NCBI RefSeq assembly: GCF_033568475.1
Contig: NC_133121.1
Location: 2,294,001 to 2,358,000 of the forward strand
Origin: Henckelia pumila
Lineage: Eukaryota; Streptophyta; Magnoliopsida; Lamiales; Gesneriaceae
DNA length: 64,000 bases
Direction of reading: 5' to 3'
Position 1 is the stretch's first letter. Every line of letters starts with the position of its first letter. Position numbers and translations under genes: made by a program. Below are positions 41,973-53,261 of the stretch, piece by piece. The notes below the pieces were generated by a model. That model worked only from the letters and a program-made list of their open reading frames with translations, did no database searches and was not told the DNA's origin.

Positions 41973-43704
41973 TTAATAATTGTGTGAGTTCCCTATATAT
42001 TTATAAATGATGTTTTCAGTGGGAAGATATTGCACATCGACTTTGGAGATTGCTTTGAAGCTTCAATGACCCGGGAGAAATTCCCTGAAAAGGTTTATGA
42101 TCTCATCTGCAGTTGTAATAAATTTTGGAAAAAAATAAAGCAACTATCTAGCTCTCTCTCTTATATATAGAATTTTTTGGTTTATAGGTTCCATTTCGCC
42201 TAACAAGAATGCTTGTTAAGGCCATGGAGGTTAGTGGCATCGAAGGAAACTTCCGCTCAACTTGTGAAAATGTTATGCAAGTTCTGCGTACAAATAAGGA
42301 CAGTGTTATGGCTATGATGGAGGTATAGTTTTAAATATGCTGTGTTTTTCCTCATAATAAGCAGTTTCATTGTAAATTAATCCATTTAGGTGTTGTTAAT
42401 GTAATTGTTATTGCCCAGTATAGTTATTAGTAATATAAGAAGGATAGGTTTATGAGAGATAGTTATGCCCCTGGTTTAAAAGGTTGGATGTGCTGGTGGT
42501 AAATTTGTTGTAAGCAACGGTAATACTACGTCCATTGAGGCGGCAGAACAGCTTCAGGTGCTGAAGTTGTCATCGTCATCTGAAATCATTTCTCTTTTCC
42601 TTGCTTTTTTTGGCTGAACATTATGCTCTAGTGATAGTGTAGTAAGGTTACTCAGCTTTTGATTGGTTTTGACTGGGAAAGAATGATTTGGTCCCTTAGT
42701 ACATAAATTTGTAAAAGTTTAAGACTCGCATCTTAAATTAAACAACAGCACTTTTTTTGGAATGATTTAAGTGATTTTTAATTTTTTTAATTTAATTAAC
42801 AGTAGTACAAATTTGACGCTCCTACTCAGATTTATGTTTACCTTTTCAGGCATTTGTGCATGATCCACTTATAAATTGGCGTCTTTTCAACTTTAATGAA
42901 GTCCCTCAAATGTCGACTCTTGCAAGTACTCACATCCCAGCTGTTGTGAATGGTGAGGATTCTTCCACTTCTAACAGTGAGCTGCTTCAACCACAACGAG
43001 GTGTTCGTGAGAGAGAGCTTCTTCAGGTATTGGTTCACTTTGGTCTTCTTGCCTTTTTTATCTGTAATGCTAAGGAATTTATTTATTCCTTTTAGGCTGT
43101 CAATCAATTGGGCGATGCTAATGAAGTTCTGAATGAAAGAGCGGTGGTTGTCATGGCACGAATGAGCAATAAGCTTACAGGGCGGGATTTCTCTGCTTGT
43201 TCCTCTTTACCATCAAGCTCCATTCAATATTCCCTGGACCATGGCGCTATGATATCTGGTGATACTCGTGATGCTGAACATGGATTATCTGTCAAATTAC
43301 AAGTTCAAAAACTTATTCTTCAAGCAAGATCGCATGAAAATTTGTGCCAAAATTATGTCGGGTATGTTTATGAGTGCTTCATCAGCATATCAATTCTGAT
43401 AATTTTAACATTCTAAAAGCTAATGTTGACTTTTGTGTTATGTTTTTCCCGTTAGCTGATATATATTTATGCCAATAATCTAAAACTGAGCTTCAATATA
43501 TGCCTAATACCGTTCTAGTATTATTTTTCCACTGATTGCCTAGTTTTCGTCTTTTTTTTTTGTAATATTCATCGGAACAGCTGGTCTGGATATCAACCAG
43601 AGGAAAATATATATATATAGGGCTGGTTTCTTGCACCGGGGTTTGTTTATTTTCTTTCTGACCAGAAGGTGGTTTTTTCTTTCAGATGGTGTCCGTTCTG
43701 GTGA
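13488..43704 (+). CDS. TOR: Target of rapamycin (TOR) serine/threonine kinase
   Basis: Fifty-seven exons join in phase to 2472 residues with no internal stop. Exons: 13488-13610, 14096-14434, 14503-14577, 15402-15574, 16166-16264, 17489-17648, 17736-17879, 17996-18165, 18256-18460, 18534-18728, 21261-21413, 22784-22905, 23050-23152, 23229-23324, 24744-24874, 26327-26429, 26511-26693, 26794-26886, 27059-27094, 27966-28064, 28155-28253, 28366-28528, 28610-28734, 28836-28888, 29719-29842, 29978-30151, 31405-31557, 31667-31819, 32432-32506, 32590-32724, 32797-32858, 33043-33140, 33308-33417, 33723-33896, 33973-34038, 35805-35873, 35972-36082, 36513-36653, 36745-36873, 36975-37134, 37284-37498, 37887-38093, 38422-38535, 38610-38813, 39050-39130, 39986-40060, 40151-40217, 40351-40511, 40656-40829, 40940-41068, 41183-41266, 41798-41859, 42020-42092, 42188-42322, 42850-43026, 43096-43361, 43686-43704. 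The protein is the catalytic subunit of TORC1, which couples nutrients, auxin and light to translation and growth. HEAT repeats fill roughly residues 1-1300 and the FAT domain ~1300-1900. The FRB domain (~1905-2005) has [20 protein letters not shown]. The kinase domain (~2047-2390) has [12 protein letters not shown], catalytic GDRHPSN (Asp2238) and metal-binding HIDFGD (Asp2257). FATC ends in GWCPFW at the last residue. Intron 46 starts with GC. Introns carry many retroposon tails and one TIR element. Confidence 0.97.
15701..15830 (+). repeat. Retroposon tail, TOR intron 4, copy a
   Basis: It shares with the other copies the block GTGGACCTCTGnTCCrCTTT followed by TTTGTAATTATT, a TA-rich stretch and TAGTTTCCTAAAAA at the end. 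The orientation is the same as TOR. It is part of a SINE-like or LINE 3'-end family described at 26005-26165. Confidence 0.6.
15958..16090 (+). repeat. Retroposon tail, TOR intron 4, copy b
   Basis: This copy belongs to the second variant of the family. GGGATTGG leads to TGTTGATGTGATAGGGCTT, then GCCCGCCTTTTGTAATTATTAAC and TTCGTTTCTTTT with an A-tract at the end. Sense orientation in TOR. Confidence 0.6.
18964..19162 (+). repeat. Retroposon tail, TOR intron 10, copy c
   Basis: ATGGACCTCTGGTCTGCTTT and TTTGTAATTATTCTCC match the family core. An internal part with TTATTCTCCTTTTTAATATAAT is repeated near 19110, so the copy looks internally duplicated or hit by a second insertion. It ends in ATCGTTTCTGGTTAAAAAAA. 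Confidence 0.55.
19661..19720 (+). repeat. Degenerate retroposon tail, TOR intron 10, copy d
   Basis: A weak match: GACATCTGGTTCACACTTGTAATTATC, then AT-rich sequence and AAAATATCGG. It is either an older copy of the same family or a chance resemblance. Confidence 0.3.
21414..22783. other. TOR intron 11, about 1.4 kb, no clear element
   Basis: AT-rich intron. I see no open frame of interest and no clear terminal repeats. Confidence 0.4.
23395..23740 (-). repeat. Possible decayed retroelement fragment with RNase H-like peptide, TOR intron 14
   Basis: On the minus strand, short neighbouring frames read [17 protein letters not shown] and [15 protein letters not shown]. These resemble the start of the RNase H domain found in plant LINEs and related genes (a W-x-P motif, then K-x-D-G, then V-x-D-x-x-G-x-x-x-A-F). 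It is old and incomplete. No element ends are visible. The family assignment is tentative. Confidence 0.35.
23812..23969 (+). repeat. SINE-like retroposon, TOR intron 14, copy e
   Basis: It begins GCAATCTCAGGCTTGTATAG, the same 5' end as the copy at 26005, and carries GTGGACCTCAGGTCTGCTTT and ATAATATCGTGTCTGACC before an A-tract. No target duplication was found. Sense orientation in TOR. Confidence 0.65.
24241..24349 (+). repeat. Retroposon tail, TOR intron 14, copy f
   Basis: TAGGGAATGTGATGGGGCTT, then CTTGCCCGCCTTTTGTAATC and TTTGTTTCTTATCATAAAAAA match the second variant of the family (compare 15958-16090). Sense orientation in TOR. Confidence 0.6.
25210..25347 (+). repeat. Retroposon tail, TOR intron 15, copy g
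   Basis: AGATTGGAG, GTTGATATTTAG, GGTTCCGTCTACGGATATCT, TTTTTGTAATTATCACATGA and ATCTCGTTTCTTATTAAAAA match the copy at 30357. Sense orientation in TOR, apparently 5' truncated. Confidence 0.65.
26005..26165 (+). mobile_element. SINE-like retroposon with ~20-bp target-site duplication, TOR intron 15
   Basis: About 160 bp, from GCGATCTCAGACTTGTATAG to TATCGTTTCCTATAAAAAAA. A 20-bp direct repeat flanks it exactly (25985-26004 and 26166-26185), the mark of target-primed reverse transcription. Its 5' end matches that of the copy at 23812, which suggests a fixed 5' end and so a short SINE-like unit rather than random 5' truncation of a LINE. I see no convincing tRNA-type A and B boxes, so a LINE 3' fragment stays possible. 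Confidence 0.75.
30357..30487 (+). repeat. Retroposon tail, TOR intron 26, copy h
   Basis: TGTTGATATGTCTTGAGATT, GGGCTCCGTTTGCGGATATC, TTGCCCGCTTTTTGTAATTA and ATCTCGTTTCCTATT with a long A-tract. It is the close partner of the copy at 25210. Sense orientation in TOR. Confidence 0.65.
30703..31049. mobile_element. Probable solo LTR of an LTR retrotransposon, TOR intron 26
   Basis: The 347-bp segment starts TGTTAGG and ends CCTAACA, a perfect terminal inverted pair of the TG...CA kind. A TATA-like AATAAATA lies near 30813. There is no internal coding region. No matching 5-bp target duplication was found at the ends, so the boundaries are approximate. Size and ends would fit a Copia-type solo LTR; family and age are not determined. 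Confidence 0.45.
31907..32101. repeat. Degenerate tandem repeat, TOR intron 28
   Basis: About 2.6 units begin at 31907, 31975 and 32053 (spacing 68 and 78 bp), each starting TnTAAAGAGTTATATT. The second and third share CTTGGAAAGAGTGACTTTCT. Confidence 0.8.
33178..33276. repeat. Direct repeat of 34 bp, 65 bp apart, TOR intron 32
   Basis: Near-identical copies at 33178-33211 and 33243-33276, both containing AGGTCAATTATTGACATGCA. The second lies just upstream of the exon 33 acceptor at 33307. A local 65-bp duplication is the simplest explanation. Confidence 0.8.
34426..34557. repeat. Long inverted repeat (35-bp arms), TOR intron 35
   Basis: Arms 34426-34460 and 34523-34557 are reverse complements at 34 of 35 positions (core CCACTCTAATTGCATCAA), separated by a 62-base loop. 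An intronic RNA hairpin would form. No terminal duplication of a transposon is evident. Confidence 0.8.
34760..34866. repeat. Degenerate ~36-bp tandem repeat (3 units), TOR intron 35
   Basis: Units start near 34760, 34793 and 34830. Each carries a GAGTGnGAG or GAGTGAG core, then TTGCAnC or TCGCAAC and TTAATCT or CTGATTT. Old minisatellite. Confidence 0.6.
39207..39761. mobile_element. Non-autonomous TIR transposon (MULE-like MITE), TOR intron 45
   Basis: The element spans 39217-39751 (535 bp). Its termini are inverted: AGGGATGTAAACGAGCCGA at the left and, on the other strand, AGGGATGTAAATGAGCCGA at the right, 18 of 19 identical. A perfect 10-bp target duplication AATTGTGTGT flanks it (39207-39216, 39752-39761). 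Subterminal regions are packed with ACGAGC and GAGCTCG-like motifs in both directions around an AT-rich centre. It has no coding capacity. A 9-11 bp target duplication points to a Mutator-like source, but the short TIR is not typical, so the superfamily is inferred. Confidence 0.88.
41875..41972. repeat. Compound microsatellite (AC)n(AG)n(AT)n(AG)n, TOR intron 52
   Basis: Consecutive AC, AG, AT and AG dinucleotide runs fill almost all of the first 110 bases of intron 52, starting 15 bases after the donor at 41860. This intron splits the kinase active site, between the exon coding GDRHPSN and the one coding HIDFGD. Confidence 0.95.
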
Positions 43705-44922
43705 GGCTTTGGATCAAACCAAACGATCAGGGCAACACATCCTTTGTAAACAGTGTACACTTTCAAGTAACAAGGTGATTCTCACCTCTGTTCCTGTTAT
43801 ATTATAAAATTTGTAAATAATAAACTAACTGGGAGTTGATCATGTACAGATGTAAATATAGAGAACTTGGAAATCTTACATACCTATTTTCATTATATAT
43901 ACAAAAATCGAGTCAATTCCTGCGTATTGTTGTCTTGGTTTTATTGTTTTTATGGAAATGTTTATTGGTAATGGGTGACTACTAATTGTGATCCCAAGCC
44001 CGTGGTGCGTAGCTAAGGACATACACACAGATCATTCTCTCTTCTTTGCTTCTTTTTTTTTTTTATTTATAATAGAAACAGAAAAACTCCTATAGTTCAT
44101 GGTCAATTTAGTGATACGGATCTCCGATTAATAAAAAAAGTATTTTATTTTATGTCACAAAAATTACTTTTCCACAATCGGGTCAATTAGTGTTACGAAT
44201 ATAAATTCGTGAGATCGCCTTATTGTTGTTGACTTAAAATTTGAAGTTGAGTTCTATTGCTCTGGAATTGATGAACAAGTGTGCTAAGGCATGAAAAGAT
44301 GGATGGTTGATGGGATTAATCATCTCATTTTCAATGTTTTTTTTAAATGATCTCATTTTCTATGTTTGTTACAATTACGTGAGTCAGTAATGGTTAATGA
44401 GATCTTATCTAAATTAGTATTCAAGTCATCAATTGTGTATTTAATCACATTTAAGTTAGTAGATCATCAATCCAATGGTTTATATGTAATCACATCTCGT
44501 GGCAATTTGCATCGATGTAATGTATGTTCTCCAATTTCAAAACGTGTGGCATAAATGGTCCCTATTATTATACAACAAGCGCACGTGTATATATATCATA
44601 TATAAGTATAACACAACAAATTAATATTTTTCGGGGAAAAAATTATCGGCTAGCGTATCATAGAGCAAATCATCTCAACAAGAAGGCCGAACCATGATGC
44701 TTTGAAATATTTATTTATAATTTATGGAGTTTTGACTTTTGAGTAAGGTAGAAGCCAAATAATAAAGCGACAATTGCGATATAAAATTTTTAGATATTTG
44801 AATGGTAGAGATAGCATTTTAAGACGGATTCAAGAAAAGAAAAGAGTACATAATATCCAAAGTCAAAACCCAACTTCAGTAAGAAACATCAAGCAAACAC
44901 TAAAGAATTCAAAACACCTTTA
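43705..44922. other. Intergenic, tail-to-tail between TOR and alpha-tubulin
   Basis: About 1.2 kb holding both 3' UTRs. AT-rich, with no open frame I can support and no complete transposon. Confidence 0.6.
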
Positions 44923-47123
<2,201 letters not shown>

Positions 47124-47243
47124 GTTGGATTCGAAGCACGAAAATTCAGCGAAGAATAATCAGAGAGGAGAAAAATGTTTAGCGGCGTTTATCAAGACGC
47201 CCTTTGAATCCAGAGGAATGGAGCCCGGTGATCCAGTGTTCGG

Positions 47244-47251
47244 TATTTATA
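47244..47251 (-). promoter_or_regulatory. TATA box of the alpha-tubulin gene
   Basis: On the minus strand the sequence CTATAAATACC lies about 120 bases upstream of the tubulin ATG (47123). It matches the plant TATA consensus exactly and would place the start of transcription near 47215, giving a 5' UTR of roughly 90 bases. Confidence 0.75.
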
Positions 47252-48388
47252 GCGTCGAAATAGGCGAGGATATTGGAATTTGGAGGTTAACCAGGGTTAA
47301 GATTTTTTAAAGGTATAAATGCTAATGTTGGTTTGTGGGCCAGAGGCCCAGCGATAACAAGAAGTTTGCCGGCCTGGCCCAGTTGGTGCTAACCATGGTT
47401 AAACTATCTTTTTTAAAATGAAAGCTTTGCCGCCCGAGTTGCCGAATTATATTATTTTTAAATGATCATAATCTTTTTATTAATTTGTGATGCGTGATTA
47501 ATATCGCGACAAATATTTAACCAATTTATTGGAATACCATTTTTAGATTATATTATTAAGAAAACACACACCCGTAAATATGTTTAAATTTGTGGAATAG
47601 TTGATCCCTTAATAATATATTCATGAGTTTGAATCCACATAAAAAGGACTTTATTAAAAGTTATGTCCCTTCTAATGTAAGAGGGTGGAGAACATATTTT
47701 TGAAGTAGATTTTTTTTAATAAAAAAGATTATATATATTGATATTTTTCATCGGTCTTAGTCTACTTTTTTAAAAATAAATAAATAAAACAAATAGCAAC
47801 GTTTGCTATTTTGGTCAACGAACAGGGTAAATAAGGCATTTGTTAATGCAACAAAATACCAGTAGTTAGATTTGTTAATATCGATATTTTTTGACATTGT
47901 TTAGCTTGTAGAGGTGAGATGAATGATACATAGTATAAATGTGATAAATCAACATATTTGAACAAAATAATGATGCATGTTTTTCACTAATTCGTTATAA
48001 AAACTTGTGCGAATATTGAACAAAATAAATACAATCACTCGATATATTATCACTCGTATCAAACGAAGTTTTAAGTTATTCTTTATTAACAACAAATGAT
48101 ATTGTAGTTGATTTATTTGCCACATGTACGAATCAACAATAATATTTTTTGCAAAATTAAAGTTTCATTATTAATAATGAAAAATATTATGATTTTACAT
48201 AATGAAAAAAGATTATAATTTCGAGAATTTTTTTCTATAAAAAGGAAAAAAAAACCCATAAACGATGATACTCTGGCCTCTCGGAAATGTTCAAATTTGT
48301 TTTGTTATATTTTGTTTTGATTTTTTTTTCCATATTATTTATTTATTATTAATTAAAATCCCACGAGATTTATACCTATTCTTATATA

Positions 48389-48578
48389 TTATGTAAGGAG
48401 TAACACTCCTATGAGACGGTTTCATTCGTGAGACGAGTCAATTATACTTATATTTATAATAATAAGTAATATTTTTGATATAAAATATAATATTTTTTAA
48501 TGGATAACTCATATAAGAGACCCGTCTCACAAAAATGACCCTTGAGACCGTCTTATGTGAGTTTTTGTCTTATGTAAG
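48389..48578. mobile_element. 172-bp MITE with 9-bp target duplication (Mutator-like)
   Basis: The element spans 48398-48569 and is flanked by TTATGTAAG on both sides (48389-48397 and 48570-48578). Its ends are imperfect inverted repeats whose best part is AGACGG followed by TCTCA or TTTCA, with GTGAGACG further in. The GAGACGGTCTCA theme is common in small plant MITEs. A 9-bp duplication fits Mutator-type transposition. It lies between the tubulin and EGY3 promoters. Confidence 0.8.
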
Positions 48579-48957
48579 AGCTCTTTAGTGGTTTTTTGGT
48601 GTGCCCATTAAAATAATATTCATTAAAATGATACATAAATTAAAAAAAACACAACCACTTTCTTTCATTATCTTTTTTTTTTTCAATTATGATTTCTTTT
48701 TTTCTACTTTTTTTTTATTTAACTATTTTTTTAATTTTCTCATCAATTTTTGTATTTAATATATAATACAATAATTTTATTTAAAATATAATTTTATTAT
48801 AAAAATAGACTATTTAGCAACAAAATGGCTCGTATCCAATTATGTGGTGAGTAGTCTCCAACTGTCCAAATCCTAGGTAAGATCCACCAGTGATATTCTT
48901 ATAATCTACATTATCTTCTCGGCTCATTCTCTTAGGCCCGGACAACTCTCCACTCTC

Positions 48958-48980
48958 GAAATTCCTCCAACCTTCTAGAC
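48958..48980 (+). promoter_or_regulatory. Imperfect heat-shock-element-like motif upstream of EGY3
   Basis: GAAATTCC followed by CTTCTAGAC, about 100-125 bases before the EGY3 ATG. TTCTAGA is one base short of an ideal TTCTAGAA module. EGY3 is heat-inducible in Arabidopsis, which makes the site plausible, but the match is weak and no TATA box was found nearby. Confidence 0.35.
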
Positions 48981-49081
48981 AAGCTCCGCACTTCTATGAA
49001 AAACTACACGTGTTTGCTGCTATAATTTCACCATGTGTTCACCTGTGATTTCCGCGGACCAACAGATTTATTTGCATTGCA

Positions 49082-51674
49082 ATGGCTACCACCCTCTTTT
49101 CCTCTGTTTCATGCCCTTCGTCTTCACGGAGCATCGACAGAAGTTACACGCTTCATACGACGTCCCTTTGTCGACTTTCCAGATACCCTTTTGGCCAGAG
49201 GCTGAAGTTTTCGGGGAAAAGATTGGATTTTTGTGTGAAAGCTGAGGAGAAAAATGACTCCGCTTCCTCATCTGTGGCGGTGGAGGAGACGAAAGAAGAG
49301 GGAGCTGACAATGGCAAGAAAGATGTAGGGGAGGTTGCTGAGGAAAACAAGATGGGGAAGCTACAAGAAGTGGATTGGAAACAAGACGAGACCTTCAAAA
49401 ATTTCATGGGGAATCCTTCTATTGAGGCTGCGATTAAGCTTGAGAAGAAAAGGACTGAAATGAAGCTTCGGGAGCTTAATAAAGAAACAAGTGGGAATCC
49501 CTTTGTAAGCTTCTTCAACAATTTGGTTCGTGCCAATTTGTCCAAAGAGAAAGAAAGGTTGGAGAAAGCAGAGGAGAGTTTCAAAGCTCTTGATCTTAAC
49601 AAGGTTAGATTTATATTATTGTTTTGTTATCTGGAGTATAGTTTTTTTTTCTATTAATTTTCTTGTTGCGGCATAGAAAATCTGGTTTATCAGGACATTG
49701 TAATGAATGTATGCAATTTTTTTTTTGCAAATGGTGTAATGCAGTTGAAGAGCTGTTTTGGGTTTGATGCCTTTTTCGCGACAGATGTTAGGAGGTTTGG
49801 AGATGGGGGGATTTTTATTGGAAATTTGAGGAAACCCATCGAAGAAGCAATACCTAAGTTAGAGAAGAAGCTCTCAGAAGCTGCGGGGAGGGAGGTTGTT
49901 GTATGGCTTATGGAGGAAAAAACAAATGATATCATCAAGCAGGTATATTTTGTTGACAAGCTTGCGACCATTTTATGTTTGTTACCTTACTTCTAAAAAT
50001 ATGAGTGGAATAAAAGTTTCTTTGTCCTTTGAAGATGTTTTCTTAGTGGAACGACCTGTTTCTTAAAACTTTAAAATCTTGAGGTAAATTTGATAATTTT
50101 ATCACCATTTTGATGGGTTTTATGTCTGATTCTACCCTTGTTTTTGGTTAAAGTGTTATCTTGAGTTATTGCGTCAACTGGTTGGATGTTCTTTAATTGG
50201 AAGAACATGAAGTGCCCCCCTAGTTTAACTAATATTTTGTTTAAACTCGTTTCCATATTTATGTTCTCCTCTCGTAGGCATGTGTCGTTCAACCCAAATC
50301 TGAGATTGATCTCCAATTTGAGGGTACAAAACTAAGTACTCCTTGGGGCTATGTTAGCTCTATAGCTTTGGCTGTCACCACTTTTGGGACAGTGGCTTTG
50401 ACCAGTGGCCTTTTCCTCAAGCCAGATGCCACCATTGATGACTACCTAGCTAACTTCGCGCCCCTCTTTGGTGGATTTTTTACTATTTTGGTGGTTTCTG
50501 AGGTATGTAGTGTTTTTGTTCACTCCATCAATTGCATTTAAAGACAGATCTTGTGGTTTTGATACGTGTCAACTGTGAATGTTGGTGATGGTGCTCCGAA
50601 AAAAAGTGTTTAAGGCCATCTTGCTGTTGAATTCTAGTAATCCAAAAAATGAGTACCCTTTAGCAGTCATTTGTGTCTTCCATTTGTTAATTTTACTTTG
50701 GTTTCTGTATGTTAGATATCAACACGAGTAGCAGCAGCCCGGTATGGTGTAAAATTGAGTCCCTCATTTCTCGTGCCATCTAACTGGACCGGATGCCTTG
50801 GCGTCATGAATAACTATGAATCATTGCTGCCTAACAAGAAGGCTCTGTTTGACATTCCAGTGGCAAGAACAGCCAGCGCATATCTGACGTCCTTAGTTCT
50901 TGCGATTTCAGCTTTTGTAGCTGATGGCAGTTTCAATGGCGGTGACAATGCTTTGTAAGTAATCTTTTGTTCCTTCATCTGTGTAATGTGGTATGTTTTG
51001 TACTTTAATGTTTACTCTGCGTTCAGGTACATTCGACCTCAATTCTTTTACAATAATCCTCTTCTTTCCTTCATCCAATATGTGATCGGTCCCTACACCG
51101 ATGATCTTGGGAATGTGTTACCATATGCGGTTAAAGGCGTAGGAGTCCCTGTCGACCCCCTTGCATTTGCTGGTCTCTTAGGTAATCCTTTTGTTGAAAT
51201 CATAAACTTAATATCAATCGCCAAAACCATTAAATAAACTCTCTTGCCAGAAGTCCCTCATTAGCCACAATTCCTGGTCTGCAAACAGAACAATATAACT
51301 TGTTGTTTTCTTGTTTAGGCATGGTGGTCACTACTCTGAACCTGCTCCCAGTGGGGAGACTCGAAGGAGGTCGTATAGCCCAAGCCATGTTCGGAAGAAG
51401 CACCGCTAACGTGTTAACTTTCGCGACATCCCTACTACTAGCCATTGGTGGGTTAAGTGGAAGTGTTCTGTGTCTAGCATGGGGACTGTTTGCAACCTTC
51501 TTCCGGGGCGGAGAGGAGGTTCCTGCAAAGGACGAGATTACACCGTTGGGGGACGATCGTTTCGCTTGGGGTTGCGTGCTTTTCTTGATATGTTTGCTTA
51601 CTCTGTTACCTAATGGAGGAGGGACCTTTCCGAGCTCGTTTTTTGGGTCACCATTTTTCAGGGGGGAGTTGTAA
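49082..51674 (+). CDS. EGY3: EGY3-type plastid site-2-protease homologue, catalytically dead
   Basis: Six exons, 49082-49603, 49745-49942, 50278-50502, 50716-50954, 51027-51181 and 51319-51674, join in phase to 564 residues. The N-terminus is Ser/Thr/Arg-rich, typical of a chloroplast transit peptide. A charged region with EVDWKQDETFKNFMGNPSIE and a helical, coiled-coil-prone stretch (~100-165) follows. About six to seven membrane segments come after residue ~240, as in S2P intramembrane proteases. The zinc motif HEXXH is replaced by VSEIS (~313-317), and the second metal site NPDG is replaced in NLLPVGRLEGG (454 onward). Both losses define EGY3 rather than EGY1 or EGY2, so it is a pseudoprotease of thylakoid or envelope membranes. 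In Arabidopsis EGY3 is linked to heat and salt stress and plastid ROS control. The ATG at 49082 was chosen because it alone leads into the transit peptide frame. Confidence 0.93.
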
Positions 51675-51890
51675 ATAGTGACAACATTTCAGTGTTCGGA
51701 CTTCAATACTGCGTTTTGGCTGTGAAATCCATGCTTGTGAATATTGTGGATATTCATGTAATTCTTCTCCATGCTTTACATTATGTATATCGAATCGGAT
51801 GGTTTTGGACACTTTTGGCACTTGAGAGCACACCATTTAAAAAAACTTAAATTCGATCAATGTCATAAAAGTAATGGTATATGTGCTCAG

Positions 51891-52267
51891 CTTCGTTTGG
51901 TACGATTATAAATCATTCACGTATAAACTTATCTTGTTTAATTTTGCGTTTTTTTGTCATATTATTTATTTATTTATTGATTTTAATTTTATATCAATTA
52001 AATTATTAATTATTTATCTTACATCAATCAAATTATAGAATATAAATTATTATATTATTTTTTATAAATAATATTATCACATTTTATTTATTGTGAAGAA
52101 AGACAAAAAATAATTTATCATTTTTATATAAAATTTAATCAATCAAATTAAATAAATTATATTTAATCAAATTAAACATTATATTAATTATCATTTCTTA
52201 TTTATTTTTTATTACATTATATTATTTATTCATATATTATTTATCTAATCATTCATACCAAACGAAG
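51891..52267. mobile_element. TIR element (MITE-like), about 377 bp
   Basis: The left end CTTCGTTTGGTACGA and the right end, read on the other strand CTTCGTTTGGTATGA, form a 12-base inverted pair with further AT-rich similarity inside. A TCA lies outside each end but with one unmatched base at the left, so the target duplication is uncertain. No coding capacity. Confidence 0.6.
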
Positions 52268-53049
52268 TCATGCATATCTTGATTTACATTTTTTATTTAT
52301 TAATTATAAAATTTTATTTGATCAACTAAATATTTATTTTTTATCATGAGTAGTTTTATATTTAATAAGTGAAATGAGAGAAATTTTAAGTAAGAATGTA
52401 AATCAAGGTATACATCTAGCATTTTTTATGTTATATAAATATTCAATCACATGTTTCGAGTTTGTGGGAGATTGGTCTAAATGTTAATGTTTCATGATAT
52501 TAATTAATTGGATAAACATAGGATTATATTAATAATTTTATTCGTATTAATTCATAAAATTTATTTATATTTATTTTAAATATTAAAATTTAATAATTTA
52601 TCACAAATAAAAAATGATATAAATAATCATTTTTAACTAATTATTTTTTCAATTAAGAAAAATTATATAAATATAATTTATTTTCTCAAAAATAATATAT
52701 GAAATCCCCCTATTTAAAAAAAAGTATAAAACATCAAAAAAAAAATTCAAATATTTTAATATATATTTAATACATTTCATTTGATTTTAATATATGAAAA
52801 ATTCATTTAATAATTATAAAAAAAACTGAATACAGATTGATATGATTAAGATTTTATCATTATTCATGTATTTATACTCGATAATTTTGATCAATTAAAA
52901 TAATTTTATATGTTGATTAATAATAATTTGCATTTTTCAATAAAAATTACAATCTTAATTTTACAAATACAAACTAAAAATAAGATTATATATTATAAGC
53001 AATGACAATACTGTAACTCGTCCTAGTGTTTACAACCTCTAATAATAAA

Positions 53050-53133
53050 TGATTATGAAGTTTTTTTTAACAAATTTTTAGGAAAAAAACTTCATAATCA
53101 CTTATTTTTTGTTTAAAAAAAACTTCATAATCA
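53050..53133. repeat. Perfect 18-bp hairpin plus a third copy of the arm
   Basis: Arms 53050-53067 and 53083-53100 are exact reverse complements (TGATTATGAAGTTTTTTT) with a 15-base loop. The right arm is repeated again in direct orientation at 53115-53133. It sits in AT-rich DNA between EGY3 and the RsmE-like gene. Confidence 0.8.
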
Positions 53134-53261
53134 ATTACTTTTAGAAATTTCTAACACTACCTTAATCATAATTTCAATTACAGAATTGATCGATTAAATT
53201 AAATATGTTATTATTTATCCATCATTATTCAATATCTTATAAAAAAATTGAATAATATTAG

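Noticed and set aside
41765-42010. Open frame running through the intron 52 microsatellite
   Set aside because: It is intron read-through; proper splicing restores the conserved kinase sequence on both sides.
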